Assembly (NCBI GenBank): GCA_020850595.1
Contig: JADZEK010000109.1
Location: 62,001-126,000, forward strand
Origin: Anaerolineales bacterium
GTDB taxonomy: Bacteria > Chloroflexota > Anaerolineae > Anaerolineales > UBA6663
DNA length: 64,000 nucleotides
Reading direction: 5' to 3'
Shown: piece by piece, positions 44,986 to 53,766 of the stretch
Layout: each line of letters opens with the position of its first letter
How positions within the stretch are numbered: the first letter of the stretch is position 1
Made by a program: the position numbers and the translations under genes
The notes under the pieces: generated by a model
The model's database searches: none
The model's input: only the letters and a program-made list of their open reading frames with translations
Told to the model about the DNA's origin: nothing

Positions 44986-46530
44986 ATGGCACGCCGCCCT
45001 TCGCCGCTCCTGCCCAGCGTCCTGCTCCTCAGCCTCGCCTGCGCCTTCTTCGCAGCGCCCGCTGCGCCCACGCCGCCGCCCCCCGCCACGCCTGCCGCGC
45101 CCGCGGCCACCATCACCGAGCGTCCGCCCACGGCGCAGCCCGCCGCGGCCACTGCCACGCCCGGTGAATCGTCCACCGCTGTCCCCACCGTCACCATCGC
45201 CGCGCCCCCCGCCTCGCCCGCGCCCACCCGCCTCAACCCGGCTCCGCCCTACGTCCTATTCCAAAACCGCCACGCCATCTGGCTTACCAACCCCGATGGC
45301 AGCTTCCCCACCCAGCTCTATGCCGCCTCCGCCGAAGCCGAGACGGCCATCGAGAGCGACCTGCGCGCCTCGCTCTCGCCCGCCGGCGACCAACTGGCCC
45401 TCGTCGTCGCCTCCCCCGCCGGCCTCGATCTCGTCCTCGTCGCCGTGCCCAGCGGCGAGGCCCGCACCCTCGCGCACCTCAGCGACTTCACCAGCGACGC
45501 AGAACTGCAAAACCCCGCCAGTCCTGCCGCCTTCGCCAAGTACGCCGTGCGCGATTACCCCAGCCTCGCCTGGCAGCCCGGCACCGGCCGCTTGCTCGCC
45601 TTCATCGGCGTCATAGATGGTCCCACCGCCGATCTGTACCTCTACGACACCGCCACCGCTGCTATCGCCCAAATGACCGACGGCCCCTCGCAGGCCGTGC
45701 TGCCCTCCTGGTCGCCCGACGGCCAATACCTCCTTCAGGCCGGCGTCAGTTGGGTTGAGCCGCTCGGCGGCGCCCTAGGCCCAGCCAACCACCTCGACGG
45801 CGTCTGGGCCGTGCGCCTCAGCGATGGCGCGCTGTTGGACCAGCCTCGGCCCGCCGGAGTCGTGCCGCACAACCTCGGTTGGACCGACGCCGCCCACTAC
45901 CTGATCTACGACAGCGACGACGAGTGCTTCGCCCGCGACTTGCGTTCGGTGGAGGTCACCACCGGCGCCGAAACGCCCATCCTGCCGGGCAGCTTCTACT
46001 TTTCGGCCGCCCGCTCGCCGGAGAACGGCGCCCTCCTCTTCTCCGGCGCCGCCGGCTGCGCCGACTCGGTCGGCGAAGGCACATTCCTTCTCCTCCCCGG
46101 CCAAACGACGCCCACCCAACTCGACACCCAGCGCGCTTACGAGGTCGCCTGGCTGCCCGAAAGCCGCGTGTTCCAGGCCTACCCCGAAGCCCTCTACTCC
46201 GCCGACGGCCAGACCCGCTTCGACCCGCCCGTCTACGACGCTTCTTTTTACGGCGCTGTCTCCGCCGCCGGTGACCAGGCCTGGCTCGTCATCCAGGACC
46301 GTAAAGGCCGTCTGGAGGTCCGCACCCCCGGCGGCGACTGGCAAACCGTCCTGCCAACCGACATCAGCCGGCATCTGTGGGGGCCGGGTGGCAGCCGCCT
46401 CCTGCTCATGGTCACCGCCGACGGCGAGCTTTATTCCGCCGCTTACCCCGACTTTAGCCCGGTTGACCTCGGTTCGCTGGGCGGCCCCATAGACGCCGCC
46501 GTTTGGGTACCCGCGCCGCCCGCCCAGTGA
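44986..46530 (+). CDS. Exported lipoprotein with TolB/PD40-like beta-propeller
   Basis: A 514-residue protein with an N-terminal signal (LLPSVLLLSLAC, lipobox-like Cys near 19), a Pro/Ala/Thr-rich linker to about residue 85 and then a propeller built of WD40-like blades. Blade signatures include SPAGDQLALVVA, SWSPDGQYLLQAGVSW and AARSPENGALLFSG. No catalytic motif is seen; such propellers usually bind ligands or partner proteins outside the cytoplasm. GGAGG precedes ATG 44986. It lies just upstream of a sensor kinase/response regulator pair and might feed a signal to it, but a gap of about 140 bases separates them. Confidence 0.75.
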   Translation: MARRPSPLLPSVLLLSLACAFFAAPAAPTPPPPATPAAPAATITERPPTAQPAAATATPGESSTAVPTVTIAAPPASPAPTRLNPAPPYVLFQNRHAIWLTNPDGSFPTQLYAASAEAETAIESDLRASLSPAGDQLALVVASPAGLDLVLVAVPSGEARTLAHLSDFTSDAELQNPASPAAFAKYAVRDYPSLAWQPGTGRLLAFIGVIDGPTADLYLYDTATAAIAQMTDGPSQAVLPSWSPDGQYLLQAGVSWVEPLGGALGPANHLDGVWAVRLSDGALLDQPRPAGVVPHNLGWTDAAHYLIYDSDDECFARDLRSVEVTTGAETPILPGSFYFSAARSPENGALLFSGAAGCADSVGEGTFLLLPGQTTPTQLDTQRAYEVAWLPESRVFQAYPEALYSADGQTRFDPPVYDASFYGAVSAAGDQAWLVIQDRKGRLEVRTPGGDWQTVLPTDISRHLWGPGGSRLLLMVTADGELYSAAYPDFSPVDLGSLGGPIDAAVWVPAPPAQ

Positions 46531-46671
46531 TGCCTTTTGAGGGGAAAAGAGAGGTCAAACGGCAGTATTCCGGCCCTTGCCGCCGTGCTACCATGCTCAC
46601 GGCGCGCCCGCCTCAGGCGGCCAAGCAGATCGGCTTGCTCAACTTAGGCGGACAAGCGCGCCGCGTGCGGC

Positions 46672-48588
46672 ATGCTCGTCATCTTCTTCCTCTACGGTCT
46701 GGCTTTCTTCTGCCTCGGGCTGGTCGTGCTGCTCGAAGCGCGCCGCCCGAGCGCCCTGGCCCTCAGCCGCCACCTGCCCTCACTCGCCTGGTTTGGCCTG
46801 CTGCACGCCCTGGTTGAATGGTGCGACATGCTGCGCCTCGCCGGCCTCCCCGCCGACGCCGAGACGCCCCTGGTGGTCATCCGCAGCGTATTGCTGCCCG
46901 CCTCCGCCGTCTTCCTCGTGCGCTTCGGTGTCGGCCTTCTTAGTGAAGCCGGCCCGTTGCCCGATTGGCTCATGCTCGCGCCCATGGCGCTGGTCGTGCC
47001 TGCGGCGCTGGTCGTCGCCTACGCCCTCATCGTTGCCCTCACCGAGCCGCCGTTGGCCCTCGCCGCCGACGTCTGGTCGCGCTACCTCCTCTACGGCCCT
47101 GGCTGTTTGCTGGCCGCGGCCGGCTTTGGCCGGCAGGCGCGGCGCTTGCCCCAGTTCGGCCTCGCGCCTGCCCGCCCGCTGCTGTGGGGCGCCGCCGCCG
47201 CCTTTGTCGTCAACGCCGTCGTAGCGGGTTTGCTGGTCCCGGCCGCGCCCTACGGCCTCTCGCCCTGGCTCAACGGCAACCTGGCCCTCGCCCTCACTGG
47301 CCTGCCCGTTCAGCTGTGGCGCGCCGCCTCGGCTCTGGCCGTCACCGTGCTCGTCATCCGCGCTATGGGCGTTTTTGAGGCCGAACGCCTCCAACACCTT
47401 GCTCGCCTGTCGGCCGACCGCGAAGCTGCCCACCAGGCCGCCGTCCTGGCCCAAGCGGAGGCGCGCCGCGTCGCGGAAGCCTGGACCAACACCCTGGTCG
47501 AGCTTAATCGCCGCGTCGCCGGCCTCGACACCGTGGATACCGTCCTGCCCGACCTCGTCCGGGCGGCGGCGCGCCTGCTGGCCGCCGACGCCGCCGCACT
47601 GGCGCTGTGGGCCGACGATAGCTCTAGCCTTGAGCTGAAGTGCAGTGTGCTGGCCGGCGCCCCGCCGGCCGTTACCGCCCAACGCCTCGCCGATGACCTG
47701 CTCGAAACCGTCGCCCGTCGCGGCCGCCCCTGCCTGCTGCCCGCGCCCGAGGTCCCGCATTGGCCCTGCCCGGTGTTGGGCGGCCCCGTCGCCGCGGCCT
47801 GTCTCGTGCCGGTGCAGCTCAATGGGCAAGCGCTGGGCGTGCTCTGGGTCAGCCGCGCCGGCGGCGCGCCGTTTGGCCCGGCCGATCTGACCGGCCTCGA
47901 ACACCTGGCCGACCAGACCGTCATCGTCCTCGAGCACGCCCTGATGGCCGCCCGTCTGCAGTCGCTAGCCGTCGTCGAGGAGCGCGGCCGTATCGCCCGC
48001 GAAATGCACGACGGCCTGTCGCAAGTGCTTGGCTACCTCAGCCTGCAAACCCAGACCCTCGAGGCCCTCGTGCGGCGGGGCGACGACGTCGCCGCGCTGG
48101 CCGAACTGGCCCAAGCGCGCGCCCACATTCACGAAGCCCAAGCCGACGTGCGCGAGAACATCCTCAGCCTGCGCACCACCCTGGCCGGGCAAGCGGGTTT
48201 GCTTCCGGCCCTGCGCCAATACGTGGCCGAGTTCGAAGTGCAGACCGGCATCGCCGCCTCGCTCTCCAGCGATTTCGCCGGTGATCCCTGCCTCTCACCG
48301 CTAGCCGAAGCGCAGCTCGTGCGCATCGCCCAAGAAGCTCTCGCCAATGCCCGCAAGCACGCCCAGGCCCGCCACGTGGCGCTGCGCCTGAACCTCACCC
48401 CCCAGCGCCTGCATCTAACCGTGGCTGACGACGGCCGCGGCTTCGCCCTGGAGGCTGTCGGCCAGGGGCATTTCGGACTGCACACCATGCGCGAGCGCGC
48501 CGAGAGCGTCGGCGGTGGTCTCACCGTTGACTCTGGCCGGGGTGGCACCCGGCTCGAAGCGTGGCTGCCCCGCGTCGTGGCCAATTAG
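46672..48588 (+). CDS. Sensor histidine kinase with 7-TM N-terminal region and GAF domain
   Basis: A 638-residue kinase. Residues 1-235 contain about seven hydrophobic helices starting MLVIFFLYGLAFFCLGLVVL, then a coiled coil, a GAF domain (about 280-425), a HisKA_3 domain with H446 in REMHDG, and a C-terminal HATPase domain with NARKHAQARHV and DDGRGF. The class is the same as the NarX-like kinase, but it lacks the periplasmic P-box domain, so the signal is probably sensed within the membrane or in the GAF domain. The partner regulator gene follows after eight bases, and the pair lies directly upstream of the DMSO-reductase-like operon, its likely target. Confidence 0.9.
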   Translation: MLVIFFLYGLAFFCLGLVVLLEARRPSALALSRHLPSLAWFGLLHALVEWCDMLRLAGLPADAETPLVVIRSVLLPASAVFLVRFGVGLLSEAGPLPDWLMLAPMALVVPAALVVAYALIVALTEPPLALAADVWSRYLLYGPGCLLAAAGFGRQARRLPQFGLAPARPLLWGAAAAFVVNAVVAGLLVPAAPYGLSPWLNGNLALALTGLPVQLWRAASALAVTVLVIRAMGVFEAERLQHLARLSADREAAHQAAVLAQAEARRVAEAWTNTLVELNRRVAGLDTVDTVLPDLVRAAARLLAADAAALALWADDSSSLELKCSVLAGAPPAVTAQRLADDLLETVARRGRPCLLPAPEVPHWPCPVLGGPVAAACLVPVQLNGQALGVLWVSRAGGAPFGPADLTGLEHLADQTVIVLEHALMAARLQSLAVVEERGRIAREMHDGLSQVLGYLSLQTQTLEALVRRGDDVAALAELAQARAHIHEAQADVRENILSLRTTLAGQAGLLPALRQYVAEFEVQTGIAASLSSDFAGDPCLSPLAEAQLVRIAQEALANARKHAQARHVALRLNLTPQRLHLTVADDGRGFALEAVGQGHFGLHTMRERAESVGGGLTVDSGRGGTRLEAWLPRVVAN

Positions 48589-48596
48589 GAGCGACT

Positions 48597-49280
48597 ATGT
48601 TGTACTCACTGCCCATGCGCGTCCTGGTGGCCGACGACCATCGCTTGTTCCGGCAGGGCCTGATCGGGCTGATGCGCACGCGCCCCGACCTAGTGCAAGT
48701 CGTCGGCGAAGCCAACACCGGGCCGGAGGCGCTGGCGCTGGCCGAAGCCCTGCGACCCAACCTCGTGCTCATGGACATCAGCATGCCCGGCCTCGACGGC
48801 CTGCAAGCCGCCCGCCTTCTGCGCCAGTCCCAGCCCGGCACCGCCGTCGTCATGCTCACCGCCTCCGAGATCGAGGCGCACCTCTACGAAGCCGTGCAGC
48901 TTGGGGCCGCCGGCTACCTGCTCAAGAGCCTCGACGCGGCCGAGCTGTTTGAACTGCTCGAAGCGGTCGCCTGCGGCGAGGCGGCCCTCACCCGCGCCAT
49001 GGCGGCCCGCCTGCTCAAGAGCGTGGCCTGGCATTCCACCAACCCCGACGAAGCGGCTCACACCCTCACCGAGCGCGAGGTTGACGTTCTGCGCCTGGTG
49101 GCCCAGGGCGCCAGTAATCCGCAGATTGCCACCGGCCTGTGCATTACGGTCAACACAGTCAAAGTTCACCTGCGCAACATCCTCGAGAAACTTCAGCTAG
49201 CCAACCGCACCCAGGCCGCCACGTTCGCGCTGCAAAACGGCCTGGTGCCCAGCCCCGCGCCCGAACTGCCGGCCTGCTAA
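48597..49280 (+). CDS. NarL/FixJ-family response regulator
   Basis: A 227-residue regulator with a receiver domain (acidic residues D13-D14, phosphoacceptor D60 in LVLMDISM, Lys in YLLKS) and a LuxR-type helix-turn-helix (about 155-200, LTEREVDVLRLV to ITVNTVKVHLRNILEKL). ATG 48597 is chosen for GGAG upstream; a start at 48561 would overlap the kinase gene. It is co-transcribed with the kinase. The 233-base gap to the molybdoenzyme operon contains an 18-bp perfect palindrome that may be its binding site or that of another regulator. Confidence 0.92.
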   Translation: MLYSLPMRVLVADDHRLFRQGLIGLMRTRPDLVQVVGEANTGPEALALAEALRPNLVLMDISMPGLDGLQAARLLRQSQPGTAVVMLTASEIEAHLYEAVQLGAAGYLLKSLDAAELFELLEAVACGEAALTRAMAARLLKSVAWHSTNPDEAAHTLTEREVDVLRLVAQGASNPQIATGLCITVNTVKVHLRNILEKLQLANRTQAATFALQNGLVPSPAPELPAC

Positions 49281-49309
49281 CCGCCGGCCGCCGCATAGCT
49301 CGCCGCAAT

Positions 49310-49327
49310 CTCACCCGATCGGGTGAG
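49310..49327. promoter_or_regulatory. 18-bp perfect palindrome upstream of the molybdoenzyme operon
   Basis: CTCACCCGA is followed directly by its complement TCGGGTGAG with no spacer, 30 bases after the regulator stop and about 190 bases upstream of the molybdoenzyme ATG. Without a loop or T tract it fits a dimeric transcription-factor site better than a terminator. A NarL-heptamer-like TACTCCT follows at 49335-49341. Confidence 0.5.
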
Positions 49328-49513
49328 CCGAAACTACTCCTCGGTATTACAAGCCCTCGCCCCAACTGAGCTATTGTGAAACTGCCCACAAGGTGGCGCG
49401 TCTGTGGCTTGGACGAAGCCCCCGGCGGGCAGACCAACAGCATCATCTTACGGCGAGGCTCGGCCGGCCCTCGCGTGAACACGCCGGCCACATCAGCAAG
49501 AGGAGACCACACC

Positions 49514-52129
49514 ATGAGTGAGCGGAACGTTCTCACCAAAGCCCTCACCGAGACGGTGCTCACCCGGCGCAGCTTCCTGAAGTGGAGCGCAGCGCTGGGT
49601 GGCACAGCCGCCCTGGCCGGAGGCCTCAAATACGGCCTGCAGGCCGTCGAGTCGGCGGCCGAGGCGGCGGGTGAGGCAGTCTGGCAGCCGGTGGCCTGCT
49701 GGCACAACTGCGGCGGCCGCTGCGCCAACTACGCCCTGGTGCAAGATGGCGTCGTCATTCGCCAGAAGACCGACGACCTGCACCCCGACTCGCCCGATTA
49801 CCCGCAGCAGCGCGGCTGCTCCCGCGGCCGGTCGCAGCGGCGGCAAGTTTTCGGCCCCGATCGCCTCAAGTACCCCATGAAGCGCGCCCACTGGGCGCCC
49901 GGCGGCGGCCAGCGCGAGCTGCGCGGCGCGGATGAGTGGGTGCGCATCAGCTGGGACGAAGCGCTCGACCTCGTCGCCGCTGAACTCAAGCGCATCAAGG
50001 ACAGCTACGGCAACGCCTCCATCCTCCTGCCCCGCACCAGCAGCCGGCTCATCAACGCCTTCGGCGGCGGCATGGACAGCTGGGGCGTCACCTCCGAAGG
50101 CGCCTGGCCGCAAGTCCGCGCCATCATGACCGGCAACAACTACGGCGCCAACGACCGCATGCAATTCCGCAAGGCCAAGCTGGTCGTGCTCTGGGGCGCC
50201 AACCCGGCCGTCAGCAGCGGTGGCAACCCGGCCTACAACCACTTCCAGGCCAAGAAGGCCGGCGCCAAGTACATCATCGTCACCCCCGAGCTGAATCACT
50301 CGGCCATGCCCCTGGCCGACGAGTGGATCCCCGTCCGCCCGAGCACCGACACGGCGCTCCTGCTGGGCATGGCCCACTACATGATCACCAACAACCTCCA
50401 GGATCAGGACTTCCTGGACAAGTACACCAGCGGCTTCGACGCCTACCACATGCCCCCCGGCAGCGACTACAGCGGCAACTTCCGCGATTACGTCCTGGGC
50501 ACCTACGACGGCGTTCCCAAGACCCCCGAGTGGGCCTCCGCCATCTGCGGCACGCCCGTCGAGACCATCCGCAGCTTCGCTCAGCAGATCGCCACGACCA
50601 AGCCGATGACCATGGTCTCCTCCTCGGCCCCGGCCCGCACCGCCAACGGCGAAGAGTTCTGCCAGGCCTTCCTGACCGTCGGCTGGATGACCGGCAACGT
50701 CGGCTTCGAGGGCGCGGCCATCTGCCACAACTACCACAACGGCGCCAGCTACGGCGGCCCGGCCCTGGTGCGCTCCGGCGGCTCCGGCCTCAAGGCCATT
50801 CCTAACCCCATGGCCGGCGGCGCCGCCGTGGGCTATGGCTTCTCCGAGCCGACCAATACCAAGTTCCAGGCCGTCGCTTACGAAGAGCTCTGGGACGCCA
50901 TCCTGAACAATCAGTACCACGCCACGGTGCGCGGCGTCATCCCCTGCGACATCCGCGCCATCTACCGCGTGCAGGAAGGCAACGGCGGCAACGCCCTGAA
51001 CCAGGCCTCCGGCGCCCTCAAGGGCATCGCCGCCTACCGCAAGCTGGAGTTCGTCGTGGTCAGCGACATCGTCCTCTCCACCACCGCCAAGTACGCCGAC
51101 ATCGTGCTGCCGACCACCACGCCCTGGGAACACGACCTCGGCGGCTTCAGCTCGGGCAACCCCGAAATGGTCCTCTGGTACAACCAGATCACCGAGCCGC
51201 TCTTTGAAGCCCGCGACGTGCAGTGGATCGAGAAGCAGCTTGCGCCGCGGCTGGGCCTCGACCCTGAGGCGCTCTATCCGTTCGACCGCAAGCAGCAGGT
51301 GTTCAACCAACTCCTCGGCGCCACCGTCGCCACCCGCGATGGCAAGGCCACAGAGAAACTGCTGACCATCACGGCCGAAGACCTCGCCGGCTACGGCGTC
51401 ACCGGCGAAGCCCAAGATGGCCGGGTGCACCTGGCCGACTTCCTGGCCTCCGGCGTCTACCAGGTGCCGCGCGCGCCCGACGATGCCTTCACCTACATCG
51501 CCGCCCGGGGCTTCCGCAAAGACCCCGCCGCCAACCCGCTCAAGACCGCTACCGGCAAGTATGAGATCTACAGCGAGCAATTGGCCCAGCACATCGCCAA
51601 CTACGGCTTCAGCACCATCGCGCCCATCGCCAAGTACACGCCGCCGGCGGAGGGCTACGAAGGCACCTTCAGCGACTACGCCAACCGGGTCAAGGGCGAC
51701 TTCCCGTTGCAGATCTGCAACCCGCACAACCTGCGCCGCAGCCACTCGGTCTTCGACAACATCATCCAGCTGCGCCGCGCCTTCCCGCAGGAAGTCTGGA
51801 TCAACCCGCTTGACGCGCAGGCGCGCGGCATCCAGACCAACGACACCATCCTGGTCAGCAGCCCGCATGGTCGGGTCATTCGCCACGCCCTGGTCACCCC
51901 GCGCATCATGCCCGGCGTCATCACCCTCAGCGAAGGCGCCTGGGTGCAAATGGACGAAGCGCTCGGCATCGACCGCGCCGGCTGCACCAACGTCTTGTGC
52001 GGGGCGCGCCTGGTCGGTCAGGGCCAGGAACCCTGGAACACCTGCATCGCCCAGGTGGAGAAGTACACCGGGCCGGCGCTCGAAGCAGACTACACCTGGC
52101 CCCAGCGGATCCCGATCAAGGAGGCCTAA
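49514..52129 (+). CDS. Tat-exported DMSO-reductase-family molybdopterin oxidoreductase, catalytic subunit
   Basis: An 871-residue molybdoenzyme. The twin-arginine signal LTRRSFLKW (RR at 18-19) directs folded export. C62, C66, C70 and C102 (CWHNCGGRC and RGCSRG) bind a 4Fe-4S cluster. S194 in WGVTSEGAW aligns with the serine that ligates Mo in DmsA-type enzymes. The three molybdopterin domains continue to the C-terminal dinucleotide-binding domain (LQICNPHNLRRSHS). GAGGAG precedes ATG 49514. Genes for an iron-sulfur subunit and a membrane anchor follow, as in DmsABC, so it is probably a terminal reductase facing the periplasm or outside. The substrate (S-oxide, N-oxide or other) cannot be read from sequence. 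Confidence 0.92.
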   Translation: MSERNVLTKALTETVLTRRSFLKWSAALGGTAALAGGLKYGLQAVESAAEAAGEAVWQPVACWHNCGGRCANYALVQDGVVIRQKTDDLHPDSPDYPQQRGCSRGRSQRRQVFGPDRLKYPMKRAHWAPGGGQRELRGADEWVRISWDEALDLVAAELKRIKDSYGNASILLPRTSSRLINAFGGGMDSWGVTSEGAWPQVRAIMTGNNYGANDRMQFRKAKLVVLWGANPAVSSGGNPAYNHFQAKKAGAKYIIVTPELNHSAMPLADEWIPVRPSTDTALLLGMAHYMITNNLQDQDFLDKYTSGFDAYHMPPGSDYSGNFRDYVLGTYDGVPKTPEWASAICGTPVETIRSFAQQIATTKPMTMVSSSAPARTANGEEFCQAFLTVGWMTGNVGFEGAAICHNYHNGASYGGPALVRSGGSGLKAIPNPMAGGAAVGYGFSEPTNTKFQAVAYEELWDAILNNQYHATVRGVIPCDIRAIYRVQEGNGGNALNQASGALKGIAAYRKLEFVVVSDIVLSTTAKYADIVLPTTTPWEHDLGGFSSGNPEMVLWYNQITEPLFEARDVQWIEKQLAPRLGLDPEALYPFDRKQQVFNQLLGATVATRDGKATEKLLTITAEDLAGYGVTGEAQDGRVHLADFLASGVYQVPRAPDDAFTYIAARGFRKDPAANPLKTATGKYEIYSEQLAQHIANYGFSTIAPIAKYTPPAEGYEGTFSDYANRVKGDFPLQICNPHNLRRSHSVFDNIIQLRRAFPQEVWINPLDAQARGIQTNDTILVSSPHGRVIRHALVTPRIMPGVITLSEGAWVQMDEALGIDRAGCTNVLCGARLVGQGQEPWNTCIAQVEKYTGPALEADYTWPQRIPIKEA

Positions 52130-52132
52130 GCC

Positions 52133-52756
52133 ATGGGACAACTCGGCTTCTACTTCAACTCGGCTGCCTGCACGGGCTGCAAAGCCTGCCAGGTGGCCTG
52201 TCAGGACAAGAACGACCTGCCGCAAGACATTCTGTGGCGGCATGTCTATACCTACGGCGCCGGCTCGTGGCTGCCGCAGGCCAACGGCGTCATGGCGCCC
52301 AACGGCGTCTTCGCCTACGCCCTCTCTACCGCCTGCATGCACTGCCAGGACGCCCAGTGCACCCAGGTCTGCCCGGCCGGCGCCATGGTCAAGCACGACA
52401 ACGGCCTGGTGACCATCAATCAGGACGCCTGCATCGGCTGCCGCTACTGCGAATGGGCCTGCCCCTACGGCGCGCCGCAGTTCCGCGAAGACCTGGGCGT
52501 GATGAGCAAGTGCACCGGCTGCTCCGACCTGGTGGCCTCCGGCCTCAAGCCCGCTTGCGTTGACGCCTGCGTCATGCGCGCGCTCGACTTCGGCGACCTC
52601 GAAGAACTGAAAGCCAAGTACGGCGCCATCAACGCCGTCGAACCGCTGCCCGTCGGCGGCTACACTCAGCCCTCGATCGTGATCACCCCGCACCCGGCCG
52701 CGCAGTTGGCCGGCCAGGGCACCGGCACGATCCTGATGCTGGAGGAGGAGCTGTAA
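52133..52756 (+). CDS. DmsB-like four-cluster iron-sulfur subunit
   Basis: A 207-residue electron-transfer subunit with four Cys sets: CTGCKACQVACQ, CMHCQDAQCTQVCP, CIGCRYCEWACP and CTGCSDLVASGLKPAC followed by VDAC. They should hold four 4Fe-4S clusters between the anchor and the catalytic subunit. It starts three bases after the catalytic gene and one base before the anchor gene. It has no signal peptide of its own and would be co-exported with the Tat-tagged catalytic subunit. Confidence 0.95.
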   Translation: MGQLGFYFNSAACTGCKACQVACQDKNDLPQDILWRHVYTYGAGSWLPQANGVMAPNGVFAYALSTACMHCQDAQCTQVCPAGAMVKHDNGLVTINQDACIGCRYCEWACPYGAPQFREDLGVMSKCTGCSDLVASGLKPACVDACVMRALDFGDLEELKAKYGAINAVEPLPVGGYTQPSIVITPHPAAQLAGQGTGTILMLEEEL

Positions 52757-52757
52757 C

Positions 52758-53678
52758 ATGGACGTCCGTGAATGGGCGCTGATCGCCTTCACCATCCTCA
52801 TGCAGCTGTCCGTCGGGGCCTTCGTGGTCCTCGGCGCCGTGCACTACTTCGCCGCGCAATCCAAGGGCCAAGCGGAGGCCGATCGCCTCAGCGACCGCGC
52901 CCTCCTCGCCATCGGCCCGATCCTGGTCTTGGCGCTGCTGGCCTCGCTCTTCCACCTCGGCAACCCGCTCAACGCTTACCGCGCCGTCGCCAACCTGGGC
53001 AACTCGTGGCTCAGCCGCGAAATCCTGCTCAGTGTGCTCTTCACCGCCGTCGGCGGCGTGTTCGCCCTGATGCAGTGGCGCAAGCTCGGCACGTTCACCG
53101 TGCGCACGGTCGTGGCCGGGCTGGCCGCCCTCATCGGCCTGGTGCAGGTCTACAGCATGGCCATGATCTACCAACTCGATCTGCAGCCGGCCTGGAACAC
53201 GGTCTTCACGCCGATCAGCTTCTACACCACCATGCTCCTGCTGGGCGTGCTGGCCCTGGGCGCGGCCTTCGTCGCCAACTACACCTACCTGCAGCGCCAG
53301 GGTGCGGCCACCGGCCCGCAGTCAGAACTGCTGCGCGGCGCGCTGCGCTGGTTCGCCGTGGCCGCCGTAGTGCTCCTGGGCATCGAGTTCGTCGTCGCCC
53401 CGGTCCAGGTAGCCTACCTGGCCGCCTCGCCCATCCCGGAGGCGGCCGCCTCCGTGGCCGTGCTCTTCACCCAGTACAGCCTGGTCTTCGCGCTGCGGCT
53501 CGTCCTGGTCTTCATCGGGGCCGGCGTGTTCGGCTTCTTCCTGTACCGCAACGCCATCAGCCCCGGCCGCGAGCGCATCCTGGGCACGCTGGCCTACACC
53601 GCCTTCGGGTTGGTGCTGGTCTCGGAGGTGCTGGGTCGCTTCCTGTTCTACGCCTCGCACCTCAAGATCGGCCTGTAA
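52758..53678 (+). CDS. DmsC-like membrane anchor subunit
   Basis: A 306-residue integral membrane protein with about eight helices, starting MDVREWALIAFTILMQLSVGAFVVLG, a typical DmsC beginning. It would anchor the molybdoenzyme and oxidise menaquinol. His residues such as VHYF and LFHLGNP fall in or near helices, as expected for quinol binding. It completes the catalytic trio and is followed by a strong hairpin before the next gene, so the three enzyme subunits may be made in excess of the downstream accessory proteins. Confidence 0.92.
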   Translation: MDVREWALIAFTILMQLSVGAFVVLGAVHYFAAQSKGQAEADRLSDRALLAIGPILVLALLASLFHLGNPLNAYRAVANLGNSWLSREILLSVLFTAVGGVFALMQWRKLGTFTVRTVVAGLAALIGLVQVYSMAMIYQLDLQPAWNTVFTPISFYTTMLLLGVLALGAAFVANYTYLQRQGAATGPQSELLRGALRWFAVAAVVLLGIEFVVAPVQVAYLAASPIPEAAASVAVLFTQYSLVFALRLVLVFIGAGVFGFFLYRNAISPGRERILGTLAYTAFGLVLVSEVLGRFLFYASHLKIGL

Positions 53679-53713
53679 CGATCGTCTGGTGCGGCTGCGC
53701 CTGAGTTAGCGCC

Positions 53714-53748
53714 AACCGGGGGTGACTCGCCGCGAGCCACCCCCGGTT
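53714..53748 (+). terminator. Hairpin between the anchor gene and the WD40-heme gene
   Basis: An 11-bp stem (AACCGGGGGTG with CACCCCCGGTT) carries an inner CTCG/CGAG stem and is followed by TTGCTGTT. It begins 36 bases after the anchor stop and ends 18 bases before the next ATG. A partial terminator or attenuator that lowers expression of the accessory genes is likely. Confidence 0.65.
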
Positions 53749-53766
53749 TGCTGTTGGAGTTTCGCC

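Noticed and set aside
49493-52801. An open minus-strand frame of 1,102 codons opposite the molybdoenzyme genes
   Set aside because: It mirrors conserved DmsA/DmsB coding sequence; long antisense frames are common at this GC content, and the translation is repetitive Gly/Ala/Val/Arg/Asp with no domain.
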